Source: Nocardioides sp.
GTDB taxonomy: Bacteria; Actinomycetota; Actinomycetes; Propionibacteriales; Nocardioidaceae
Reading direction: 5' to 3'
Length of the DNA stretch: 64,000 nucleotides
NCBI GenBank assembly: GCA_025924815.1
Contig: JAICHQ010000004.1
Coordinates: 1-64,000, forward strand
Positions 43,798-53,636 of the stretch are shown in pieces (position 1 is the first letter of the stretch; each line of letters begins with the position of its first letter). The notes under the pieces are model-generated. The model was given only the letters and a program-made list of their open reading frames with translations. It searched no databases and was not told where the DNA came from. The translations under genes were made by a program, and so were the position numbers.

Positions 43798-44684
43798 GCC
43801 ACGTCGAGGGCGTCCATCGCCGCGAGGACGGCGCGCACGTGCGCGACCTCGTGCGTACGGAACAGATCGGTGCCGCCGAGTCGGGCCAGGACGGCGAAGA
43901 AGCCCTCGGCAGTGCGGAACTGGTCCTCGAACAGGTCGAACGCGTGGGGCAGCGCGTTGCAGACCGGCACACCGAGGGTCCGCAACCGGAAGCACTGCAC
44001 GAGCACGGCGGCCTGGTGACGGGCCCGGATCGCCGGGTCGACGAGGTTGCCGTAGTAGAAGCCGAGGCCCGGGTCGATCACGACCTGGCGCACCCCGAGC
44101 GAGCGCGCGCGCTCGATCCGCGGCCCGAAGTGGTCGATCAGGTAGGGCAGGGCGTCGGTCTCGGTCGGGTGCCGCGAGTCGGCCCGGACGTCGCCGGGCT
44201 CGCAGAAGCACAGGATCGCCACCGCGTCGTACGCCGCAACCGCGGCGAGCATCTCGTCCTCGCCGTCGCGACCGGTCAGGTTGAGGATCCGCGCTCCGGC
44301 GTGCAGAGCCGCCTCGACCACGTCGGGTCTGTAGGTCTCGACCGATACCACGCACTCGTCGGCCAGTGCGTCCAGCACCGGCAGCAGGCTCGCGCGTTGG
44401 TGCTCGCCGTCGACCCGTGCGGCACGGGCCGTGCTCGACTCCGCACCGAGGTCGACGACGCGAGCACCCTGGGCGACTTGCGTGCGTGCCTTGCGGATCG
44501 CGGCCTCCGTGGAGACCGCGACGCTCTCGCGGTACGTCGAGTCACGGGACAGGTTGACCGTCCCCATCAGGACCGGCTCCGAGCCGCCGATCGTGACGCC
44601 CCCGACGACCACGGGCTCGACCGGCGCGGTCAGGACGTCGGCGTACTCGCTGTGCAGCGCTGCCAGGTCCGACAGCGAGATCAT
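43785..44684 (-). CDS. Dihydropteroate synthase-like protein
   Basis: 299-residue TIM barrel with DHPS motifs: VLMGTVNLSRDSTYRES near residue 39 (usual MGVLNVTPDSF), GARVVDLGAESS, SVETYRPDVVEAALHAGARILNLTG and VVIDPGLGFYYGN. Several canonical pterin- and pABA-site residues are altered, as in actinobacterial FolP2-like proteins, so synthase activity is doubtful. ATG 44684 has TACACT six bases upstream (reverse strand 44696-44691). It is divergent from a RibD-type reductase, another pterin/flavin-like enzyme. Confidence 0.8.
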   Translation of the reverse strand: MISLSDLAALHSEYADVLTAPVEPVVVGGVTIGGSEPVLMGTVNLSRDSTYRESVAVSTEAAIRKARTQVAQGARVVDLGAESSTARAARVDGEHQRASLLPVLDALADECVVSVETYRPDVVEAALHAGARILNLTGRDGEDEMLAAVAAYDAVAILCFCEPGDVRADSRHPTETDALPYLIDHFGPRIERARSLGVRQVVIDPGLGFYYGNLVDPAIRARHQAAVLVQCFRLRTLGVPVCNALPHAFDLFEDQFRTAEGFFAVLARLGGTDLFRTHEVAHVRAVLAAMDALDVAQPR

Positions 44685-44787
44685 CCCGGAAGTGTAGACA
44701 AGCCGTCGCACCCTCTGACCGCCGCCGGTCGGCTGCGTGTGACGATGGGGGCCGACCCTCGACGATCTCGACGACGGGAGACGACGG

Positions 44788-45447
44788 ATGCGAGTCCTGC
44801 TCGGTGAGGACGCCGACCTGTCGGCGGTGTACGCGGCGCCCGATCAACCCTGGCTGCGGGTGAACATGGTCTCGACCGTGGACGGCGCCGCCACCGGCGA
44901 GGACGGCACCAGCCGCTCGATCAACAACGGCGTCGACAAGGTGGTCTTCGACCTCCTGCGCGAGCTGTCCGACGCGGTGGTCGTCGGGGCCGGGACGGTC
45001 CGGATCGAGGGGTACGCCGTGGGGCGCAAGCCGCTGGTCGTGGTCTCCCGCACCGGCTCGGTGCCGCCGACCCAGCGGTCGGCGCGGTCGGGACAGGTGC
45101 TGATGGCGACGGTGTCGACCGCGCCCCACCTGGAGGAGGCGCGCTCGCTGCTGGGCGGCGAGAACGTGCTCGTGCTCGGCTCCCACCGGGTTGACCTGGC
45201 GCGGATGAAGGACGAGCTGGTGCTGCGCGGTTTTCGCCACCTGCTCTCCGAGGGCGGTCCCCACCTGCTGCGCGACCTGCTCGACCAGGGCGTGGTCGAC
45301 GAGCTCGACACCACGGTGGTGCCGCGGATGATCAGTGGCTCGCACCGCCGGATCACCGACGGCCCCCCGGTCGACGCACCCCTGCGCCTGGCCACGCTCG
45401 TCGAGGAGGACGGCACCCTCCTGGCCCGCTGGTTCGTGGAACAGTAG
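44788..45447 (+). CDS. RibD C-terminal-domain pyrimidine reductase family protein
   Basis: 219-residue NADPH-dependent reductase of the RibD_C/DHFR-like fold: WLRVNMVSTVDGAATGEDGTSRSINN, DAVVVGAGTVRIEGY, LLSEGGPHLLRDLLDQGVVDEL. Full RibD has a deaminase domain, missing here, so it may act in an alternative riboflavin or folate-like step. Some actinobacterial homologues can replace dihydrofolate reductase. The DHPS-like gene beside it suggests a pterin link. Palindrome copy 2 begins 8 bases after its stop. Confidence 0.85.
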   Translation: MRVLLGEDADLSAVYAAPDQPWLRVNMVSTVDGAATGEDGTSRSINNGVDKVVFDLLRELSDAVVVGAGTVRIEGYAVGRKPLVVVSRTGSVPPTQRSARSGQVLMATVSTAPHLEEARSLLGGENVLVLGSHRVDLARMKDELVLRGFRHLLSEGGPHLLRDLLDQGVVDELDTTVVPRMISGSHRRITDGPPVDAPLRLATLVEEDGTLLARWFVEQ

Positions 45448-45455
45448 GCGTCCTT

Positions 45456-45528
45456 TTCCGGGTAGTCCCCGACAAGATGGTCGTGTTCCGGTGCCCTGCC
45501 CGACCATTGTGTCGGGGACTATCCGGAA
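45456..45528. repeat. Palindromic element, copy 2
   Basis: Outer arms TTCCGGGTAGTCCCCGAC (45456-45473) and GTCGGGGACTATCCGGAA (45511-45528) pair with one mismatch. Inner arms around ATGGTCG and CGACCAT extend the stem with two more mismatches, leaving a loop of about 17 bases. It shares the TAGTCCCCGAC core with copies 1 and 3 but has a different inner part. It lies just after the RibD-like stop, a terminator position. Confidence 0.85.
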
Positions 45529-45580
45529 GGGCTGTGGATGAGCGCGACGGCGAGGTGACGATCCGGAGCACGATCGGAGG

Positions 45581-46625
45581 GTGTCCCGATCCGACCCCTC
45601 TCCGCGGCCGCTCGGCCTTGCGCCCGAGCTGGCCTGGTCCGTGCGCGTCGGTGCCGGTGGACCGACCCGAGGGCAGGCTCGGGGCAGAGCCCGGCGGCGG
45701 ACGAGTCATGGCCTGTACGTCCCGGCGGCGGCGACGGAGACGGTCGAGCAGCGGATCGTGGAGGCTGCGGCGGTGCTGCCCGCGTACGGCGCGGTCACCG
45801 GATGGGCCGCGCTGCGGTGGCTCGGCGGCCGGTGGTTCGACGGGGCCGACGCGGCGGGACGGCCGCCGGTGACCCTGGCCCTGATGGACAGCTCGGTGCG
45901 AGCGCAGCCCGGCGTCGCGATCAGCGAGGAGCGACTCGACCCGACCGAGATCCAGCCGTACGCCGGCATCCGGGTGACGCTCGCGACGTACGCCTTGCTC
46001 TTCGAGATCCGCCACTGCCTGCCCGTTCGAGGATCGGGCGGTGGAGTACGCCGACATGGCGGCGTACGACGACCTCGTCAGCCGCGACGAGCCCGCCCTG
46101 CTCGTCGCGCGCGGCTCGGGCTGGGACGGCATCGGCCGGGGCCGGAGAGTCGTGGACCTGATGGAGGAGAACGCTTGGTCTCCGGCGGAGGTCTCCATGC
46201 GCGGCATCTGGTCGAGCGAGGCCGGTCGGCGCCGTCCCGCCGCCAACCAGCCGGTCTTCGACCTCGGCGGTCGTCATGTGGCGACCCCGGACCTGCTCGA
46301 CGTGGCGGCAGGTGTCGCGGGTGAGTACGACAGTGACCTGCACCTCGCACGCAACCAGCGGCGGCGAGACGTCGAACGCGAGGATCGTTACCGCTCCGTC
46401 GGGCTCGAGCCGGTGATCATGGTCACCGGCGACCTCGCGGACCCCTGGAGGTTCGTCGGCCGTCTCCATGCGGCGTACGCCCGGGCTGCGCGTACGCCGG
46501 TGGCGGACCGCCGGTGGACCGTCGAGCAGCCTCCGTGGTGGACGCCGACCCAGACCGTCGCTCAACGCCGTGCGCTGACCGCCGAGAAGCGCGCCCGGTG
46601 GCTCCGCCATCGCGCCGCGAGCTGA
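45581..46625 (+). pseudogene. Frameshifted AbiEi/DUF559-like protein
   Basis: Two adjoining frames read as one protein. Frame 1 from GTG 45581 gives RTSHGLYVPA and PAYGAVTGWAALRWLGGRWFDG, then GIRVTLATYALLFEIRHCLP. The sense then continues in the next frame as PFEDRAVEYADMAAYDDLVSRDE and runs to TGA at 46625. Removing one C from the CCC run near 46023 restores a single frame of about 348 codons. The layout resembles actinobacterial AbiEi-antitoxin-domain or DUF559-type proteins. It may be a decayed gene or a sequencing error. No toxin partner is seen. Confidence 0.65.
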
Positions 46626-46645
46626 TCGCCTGGGAGAGTGGTGGG

Positions 46646-46993
46646 ATGAGCATCGAGGGAGTGGACCCGTCGGCGGAGCCCTCCGGGACGGGATGCGTGG
46701 AGTGCCTCGAGGCGGGCGGCTGGTGGTTCCACCTGCGGCGGTGCGCGCAGTGCGGCCATATCGGCTGCTGCGACACCTCACCGGGTCAGCACGCCACCGC
46801 GCACTGGAAGGAGTCCGGTCATCCGTTGATGACCAGCTTCGAGCCGGCCGAGGACTGGTTCTGGGACTTCCGCAACGACCAGGCGTACGAGGGCCCGGTG
46901 CTGGCCGGACCGCAGAGCCACCCGGCGGACCAGCCCACCCCCGGCCCCGCCGGCGGCGTACCGGATGACTGGATGGACCACCTGCACCGCTGA
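46646..46993 (+). CDS. UBP-type zinc-finger protein
   Basis: 115 residues. It carries a ZnF-UBP-like domain: GCVECLEAGGWWFHLRRCAQCGHIGCCDTSPGQHATAHWKESGHPLMTSF, whose Cys and His residues hold zinc in ubiquitin-specific proteases; bacteria have the domain without the protease. A polar, proline-rich tail ends PDDWMDHLHR. ATG 46646 fits the length of bacterial homologues. Function in bacteria is unknown. Its 3' end faces typA. Confidence 0.85.
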   Translation: MSIEGVDPSAEPSGTGCVECLEAGGWWFHLRRCAQCGHIGCCDTSPGQHATAHWKESGHPLMTSFEPAEDWFWDFRNDQAYEGPVLAGPQSHPADQPTPGPAGGVPDDWMDHLHR

Positions 46994-47034
46994 CGGGCCA
47001 CCGCGTGGACCTCAGCGCGCTGGCAACGGTGCCC

Positions 47035-48939
<1,905 letters not shown>

Positions 48940-49023
48940 GGCGGTACGGCGTCGCTTTCGCAGGGGTGGGATGACCCCTGATGCTATCGGCGCCTGCCGC
49001 CCGGGCCCGCATCGTGAGAGCGC

Positions 49024-49084
49024 ATAGTCCCCGACGAAATGGCTGGGATCGGTGCTCAGGTCCAGCCATTTCGTCGGGGACTAT
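49024..49084. repeat. Palindromic element, copy 3 (perfect)
   Basis: Perfect 23-base arms at 49024-49046 and 49062-49084 around a 15-base loop. The left arm, beginning ATAGTCCCCGACGAAATGG, is identical to copy 1. It lies between the small Cys-protein gene (upstream on the reverse strand) and typA, where it could end the former's transcript before the typA promoter. Confidence 0.9.
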
Positions 49085-49158
49085 CCGTCCAGGCGAGGGA
49101 CCCCCGGACGCGACGAGGGCCCGGTCGAGGTACGACCGGGCCCTGCGTCGGAGGAGGC

Positions 49159-49347
49159 TTACGCCGTGAGGGGATCGCTGCGGTGCATCTCGACGTACGC
49201 GGGGCGTACGCGGAACCGACGTTGGCGCGCCCAGAGGGGGATCAGGGCGCGGTCGCGGCTCGCCAGCTCAACCGTTCGGTTGATGCGGTCTCCCAGGCAG
49301 TCCTCGCAGAGACGGCCCTGGGCACCATGGGGGGACTTGGTGCACAT
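49159..49347 (-). CDS. Small cysteine-containing protein
   Basis: 62 residues: [28 protein letters not shown], then a basic segment and a C-terminus ending HRSDPLTA. Three cysteines in the first 17 residues, two as CEDC, suggest a small metal or redox site. AAGGAGG lies nine bases before ATG 49347, which makes translation credible despite the size. I do not recognise the family. The gap on its upstream side, 49348-49585, holds no other convincing gene. Confidence 0.6.
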   Translation of the reverse strand: MCTKSPHGAQGRLCEDCLGDRINRTVELASRDRALIPLWARQRRFRVRPAYVEMHRSDPLTA

Positions 49348-49585
49348 CGGTGTTTTCCTCCTTGTGACTTAAGAGACGGTCAAGTCGTCGGTCATGACGC
49401 CACACCGCCGCCACCGGCCCGGCCGGACGGGCGTAGCGGAGGGTCGAACCGGCGGCGAGCGACGGATCGACGATGCGTCCGGGAGGCGTTCTGCGGATTC
49501 CGTCGTGCGAGGCCAGGCGTACGAACGGATCCGCACCTTCCCGGAGCGGGCATTTTTACCTTGGGGACGATGTCAGGGGACGGCA

Positions 49586-52500
49586 TCAGGGACGACGTCC
49601 GTCCGAGACCAGCTCGAAGGCCCGCCACATGGCGGCGTAGCGGCCGTCGCGGGCGACCAGGTGGTCGTGGGTTCCCTCCTCCAGGACCCGGCCCTGCCCG
49701 AGCACGACGATCCGGTCGGCGGTCCGCGCGGTCTGCAGGCGGTGGGCGATCAGGATGGTCGTACGCCGTCCGGCGACCGCCGCCATGGCGGCCGACACCT
49801 TCGCCTCGGTCGCCAGGTCGAGGTTGGCGGTGGCCTCGTCGAGGAGCAGCACCGCCGGGTCGACCAGCTCGGCTCGAGCCAGGGCGATCAGCTGACGCTG
49901 GCCGGAGGAGAGCGAGCCCCCGCGCTCGGAGATCTCGTGGAGGTAGCCGCCGGGCAGGGTCGCGACGAGGTCGTGAGCACCGACGGCGCGCGCGGCCGCC
50001 TCGACCTCGGCGTCGGTGGCCGTGGGCCGCCCGTAGGCGATGTTGTCGCGGACCGTCCCGGTGAACAGGAACGACTCCTGGGGCACGTAGCCCAGCCGGG
50101 CGCGGAAGTCGCGCAGCGACAGCGTGCGCAGGTCGTGGCCGTCGAGGGTGACCGACCCGGAGTCGGGGTCGTAGAACCGGGCGATCAGCTTCAGCACCGT
50201 CGACTTGCCGGCGCCCGTCTCCCCGACGAGAGCCACCGTCTCGCGGGCGGCGACCCGCAGGTCGAGGCCGCGCAGGGCCTCCGGCGGCCTCCGGCGTACG
50301 ACGGCAGGGCCGGTCGGTACCGCGTCGGCCGGCCCGCGCTCGTCGGCGACGACCTCGGCCTGCGGGTAGGTGAAGTGGACGTCGTGCAGGGCGAGCTCGC
50401 CGCGCACGTCGCCGAGCGGGACCGGGTCGGTCGGGTCGGGGGTGATCGTGCGCAGGCGCATCAGGTCGGAGATCCGGCCGACCGAGACCCGGGTCTGCTG
50501 CCAGGAGTCGAAGACCTGCGACAGCTGCTGGATCGGCGAGAAGAACATCGTCAGGTACAGCAGGAACGCGATCAGCACGCCGGTGGTCAGCCGGCCCTGC
50601 TCGATCAGGTGGGCGCCCACGCCGAGCACGATCACGTCGGCGATGGCCGAGAGGAACAGCACGAACGGGAAGTACGTCGCGATCGTGCGCTGGGCGAGGG
50701 CGCGTCCGTCGTAGTAGCGGCGCCCGAGACGGTGGAAGCGCTCGACGGTCAGGTCCTCGTGCACGAAGGCCTGGGCCTCGCGGACGCCCGACAGCGACTC
50801 CTGGAAGTCGGCGTTCACCACGGCGAGCGCCTCGCGGACGATGTCGTAGAGCCGGTGGGTGACGCGGCGGAAGAACACCGTCGCGACGGCCAGCGGCACG
50901 AGGACCGCCATCGTCCACAGCGCCAGCTCGAGGTCCATCAGCAGGAGCGCGACGCCGACGCCGAAGAACGTGACCAGCGAGACCACGGCCTGGAGCAGGC
51001 CGTTCTCGATCAGGGTCTCGAACTGGTCGACGTCCGTGGTCATCCGGGTCATGATCCGGCCGGCCATCTCGCGCTCGTAGTAGTCCAGCGAGAGGCGCTG
51101 GAGCTGGGCCCAGATCCGGATGCGGAGGCCGGCCATGATCTGCTCGCTGATCCGGCCGGTGACGAACGTCGAGGCGATCTGGTCGAGCAGGTCGACGAGC
51201 GCTACGAGCAGGAACGCCGCGGAGGCCCACCACAGCACGTGGGCGGCGTTCGCCTCGACGCCGTGGTCGACGCCGATGCGGACCAGGTAGGGGCCGGCCA
51301 GGCCGCAGACCGCGTCGACGACGACGAGCGCAAGCCCGAGCCCGAAGGACCAGCGGAACTGGGCGACCAGGCTCCGGAGCGAGAAGCTCGGATCCGCCTG
51401 GGTCTCGCGGGCGAGGTCCGGGTCGAGGTGGTCGCGCACGGGAGGCAGCGCCTCGACCCGTGCCAGCAGCTCGGGGGTCGGCGCGAGATGGAGCCGCCAG
51501 GAGCCGCCGCCCAGGCCCGGGCCCAGGGCCGGCCGGTGGGCGATCCGGGCGGTGGCCCGCTCCGTCGCCTGGCGCACGGCCTCGGCCCGGTCGCCCGTGC
51601 CGCGCTGCCAGGCGGCGGGCGTGACGTCGACCTGGCTGAGCGTCTCGATCGAGTCGCCGACCGCGCCGGCCGCCTCGTCGTCCAGCCCGGTGAGCAGCTC
51701 GCGGTAGGCGCGGTTGCGGGCCATCAGCTCGTCGTGGGTCCCCTGGTCGGCGACGCGGCCGCCGTCGAGGAGCACGACCCGGACGGCCAGGCCCAGGGTC
51801 GAGACGCGGTGGGCCACGATCAGGCTGGTGCGGCCGGCGAGGACGTCGCGGAGCCGGGCGAAGATCCCCGCCTCGGTGGCGGAGTCGACCGCGCTCGTCG
51901 CGTCGTCGAGCAGCAGGACTCGCGGGTCGGACAGGATCGCGCGGGCGAGGGCCACCCGCTGCCGCTGGCCGCCGCTGAGGCTGAGGCCGCGCTCGCCGAC
52001 GCGGGTGTCGTAGCCCTCGGCCATCTCGGAGATGAAGTCGTGGGCACCCGCGACGCGGGCCGCGTCCGCCACCTCCTCGCGGGTGGCTCCGGGACGGCCG
52101 TAGGCGATGTTCGCCGCGATCGTGTCGGAGAACAGGAAGCTCTCCTCGAACGCCGCGCCCACCTGACGGCGCAGCGAGCGCAGGGTGACCCCGCGGACGT
52201 CGTACCCGTCGACGAGCACCTGTCCCTCGTCGGGGTCGAGGAGGCGGTTGACGAGCCGGGTGACGGTCGACTTGCCGCTCCCGCTGCCCCCGACGAGAGC
52301 GACGCGCTCGCCCGCACGGAGGTGGAGGTCGAGCCCGTCGAGGACCGGCTCGCCGCCGTAGCCGAATCGGACGCCCCGCAGCTCGATCTCCCCGCGGACC
52401 TCGGGGAGATCGACGGCGTCCGGTGGGTCGGTGATCTGCGGCTCGAGGTCGAGCAGCTGGAAGATCCGCTCGACGCCGGCGCGCGCCTGCTGACCGACGG

Positions 52501-53422
52501 TCAGGACGCCGGCCAGCTGGCGGGCCGGCGCGACGAACTGCCCGACGTACGTCGAGAACGCCAGGAAGGTGCCGATCGAGATCTGGTCGTGCAACGCCAT
52601 CCAGCCGCCGAGGGCCAGCACCGCCACCTGGGCGAGCACCGGGATCGCCTCCAGCAGGGGCTGGTAGCGGGCCTGGAGACGGTTCGCGCGCATGCGCACG
52701 CCGTACAGCGTCTGCACGATGCCGACCATCCGGCGCAGCTCGCGCTCCTCCTGGCCGAACGCCTTGACGACACGGACGCCGTTCACGTCCTCGTCGACGA
52801 CCTCCGCGACCTCACCCTCGCGCTGCTGACCGTCCCAGGTGGCGGGGAAGATCTTGATCCGCATCCGGTAGGAGACGACGAAGAGCGCCGGGGCGATCAC
52901 CAGGCCGACCAGCGCCAGCAGCGGCGACAGCACGAACATGATCACCAGCGAGGTCAACATCATCAGCAGGTTGCCGGTCATCAGCGGGAGGAAGTTCAAG
53001 AGCCCCTGGACGAGGGCGGTGTCGCCGTTGGCGCGGGCGACGACCTGCCCGGTGGACAGCTGCGACCGGCTCTGCTCGTCGAGGGTGAGGAGGTGGTCGT
53101 GCATCCGGTTGCGCAGGTCGTACTGCACCGCGATGCCGACCAGGCCGCCGCGGTAGCGGCGCAGGTAGGCCAGCCAGAAGACCAGCACGGCGATGACCAC
53201 CAGAAGTACCAGCCACGGCCACAGAGGTGCGCCGTCCCGGCCGATGACGTCGTCGACGATCTTCCGGGCGACCAGCGGTACGACAGCCTGGCCCAGGCTG
53301 CCGAGCACGGCCGCCGCGAACGAGACCAGGATGTTGGACCGGTGCACCCAGGCCAGACCGGTGAGCCTGCGGACCCAGCCGGGGGCGTCGGTCTCGGCAC
53401 GCGGCTCCTGGCTGGCTGACAT
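49586..53422 (-). CDS. Fused heterodimer-type ABC exporter (TMD-NBD-TMD-NBD)
   Basis: 1278 residues holding two complete half-transporters. NBD1: Walker A GGSGSGKS at 378-385, Q-loop region AAFEESFLF (Glu where Gln is usual), signature LSLSGGQRQR, Walker B LLLDDATSAVD (Asp instead of the catalytic Glu). NBD2: GETGAGKST, VPQESFLF, SLSSGQRQL, LLLDEATANLD. So site 1 is degenerate and site 2 intact, as in asymmetric exporters such as BmrCD or TM287/288, here on one chain. Multidrug or lipid export is likely. It is divergent from helR across a rifamycin-element-like palindrome. Confidence 0.92.
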   Translation of the reverse strand: MSASQEPRAETDAPGWVRRLTGLAWVHRSNILVSFAAAVLGSLGQAVVPLVARKIVDDVIGRDGAPLWPWLVLLVVIAVLVFWLAYLRRYRGGLVGIAVQYDLRNRMHDHLLTLDEQSRSQLSTGQVVARANGDTALVQGLLNFLPLMTGNLLMMLTSLVIMFVLSPLLALVGLVIAPALFVVSYRMRIKIFPATWDGQQREGEVAEVVDEDVNGVRVVKAFGQEERELRRMVGIVQTLYGVRMRANRLQARYQPLLEAIPVLAQVAVLALGGWMALHDQISIGTFLAFSTYVGQFVAPARQLAGVLTVGQQARAGVERIFQLLDLEPQITDPPDAVDLPEVRGEIELRGVRFGYGGEPVLDGLDLHLRAGERVALVGGSGSGKSTVTRLVNRLLDPDEGQVLVDGYDVRGVTLRSLRRQVGAAFEESFLFSDTIAANIAYGRPGATREEVADAARVAGAHDFISEMAEGYDTRVGERGLSLSGGQRQRVALARAILSDPRVLLLDDATSAVDSATEAGIFARLRDVLAGRTSLIVAHRVSTLGLAVRVVLLDGGRVADQGTHDELMARNRAYRELLTGLDDEAAGAVGDSIETLSQVDVTPAAWQRGTGDRAEAVRQATERATARIAHRPALGPGLGGGSWRLHLAPTPELLARVEALPPVRDHLDPDLARETQADPSFSLRSLVAQFRWSFGLGLALVVVDAVCGLAGPYLVRIGVDHGVEANAAHVLWWASAAFLLVALVDLLDQIASTFVTGRISEQIMAGLRIRIWAQLQRLSLDYYEREMAGRIMTRMTTDVDQFETLIENGLLQAVVSLVTFFGVGVALLLMDLELALWTMAVLVPLAVATVFFRRVTHRLYDIVREALAVVNADFQESLSGVREAQAFVHEDLTVERFHRLGRRYYDGRALAQRTIATYFPFVLFLSAIADVIVLGVGAHLIEQGRLTTGVLIAFLLYLTMFFSPIQQLSQVFDSWQQTRVSVGRISDLMRLRTITPDPTDPVPLGDVRGELALHDVHFTYPQAEVVADERGPADAVPTGPAVVRRRPPEALRGLDLRVAARETVALVGETGAGKSTVLKLIARFYDPDSGSVTLDGHDLRTLSLRDFRARLGYVPQESFLFTGTVRDNIAYGRPTATDAEVEAAARAVGAHDLVATLPGGYLHEISERGGSLSSGQRQLIALARAELVDPAVLLLDEATANLDLATEAKVSAAMAAVAGRRTTILIAHRLQTARTADRIVVLGQGRVLEEGTHDHLVARDGRYAAMWRAFELVSDGRRP

Positions 53423-53517
53423 GCGGTGACGCGGGCCCTCTCACGGATGGCCCGATCGGGCCGACGAAAGCCTGGTGACGCTCCGGTGAGGCCGGACGTC
53501 GGTGCGGGCATGACGAA

Positions 53518-53539
53518 GGCGAGGGGTTCCTCCCTCGCC
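53518..53539. promoter_or_regulatory. Perfect hairpin in the ABC/helR intergenic region
   Basis: GGCGAGGG-GTTCCT-CCCTCGCC, eight base pairs with a six-base loop, about 96 bases before the ABC start and 23 bases before the RAE-like site. It could be an operator or a leader structure. Confidence 0.45.
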
Positions 53540-53561
53540 ACTGTCAACGTATAGCCCAGCC

Positions 53562-53582
53562 GGGGGCTTGTGGCAAGACCCC
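53562..53582. promoter_or_regulatory. Rifamycin-associated-element-like palindrome
   Basis: GGGGGCTTG-TGG-CAAGACCCC, arms with one mismatch. It closely matches the rifamycin-associated element (about 19 bases, GGGGCTTGC-GGCAAGCCCC as I remember it) found before rifamycin-resistance genes, including helR, in actinomycetes. TATAGC at 53550-53555 ends six bases before it and may be the -10 box, so the element sits at the transcript start. Confidence 0.7.
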
Positions 53583-53636
53583 CCTCGTGCTCCAGAATCA
53601 CCGGCCCCGACCCTCGGCAGACCGGAGCTCCACCAC

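Noticed and set aside
49394..53419. Forward-strand open frame of 1341 codons opposite the ABC exporter
   Set aside because: It is antisense to a clear ABC exporter, is dominated by Arg, Gly, Asp and Val as expected of GC-rich shadow frames, and has no recognisable motif.
53568..53636. helR starting at the GTG near 53568
   Set aside because: That start would lie inside the RAE-like palindrome and has no ribosome site; GTG 53637 has GGAG at good spacing.
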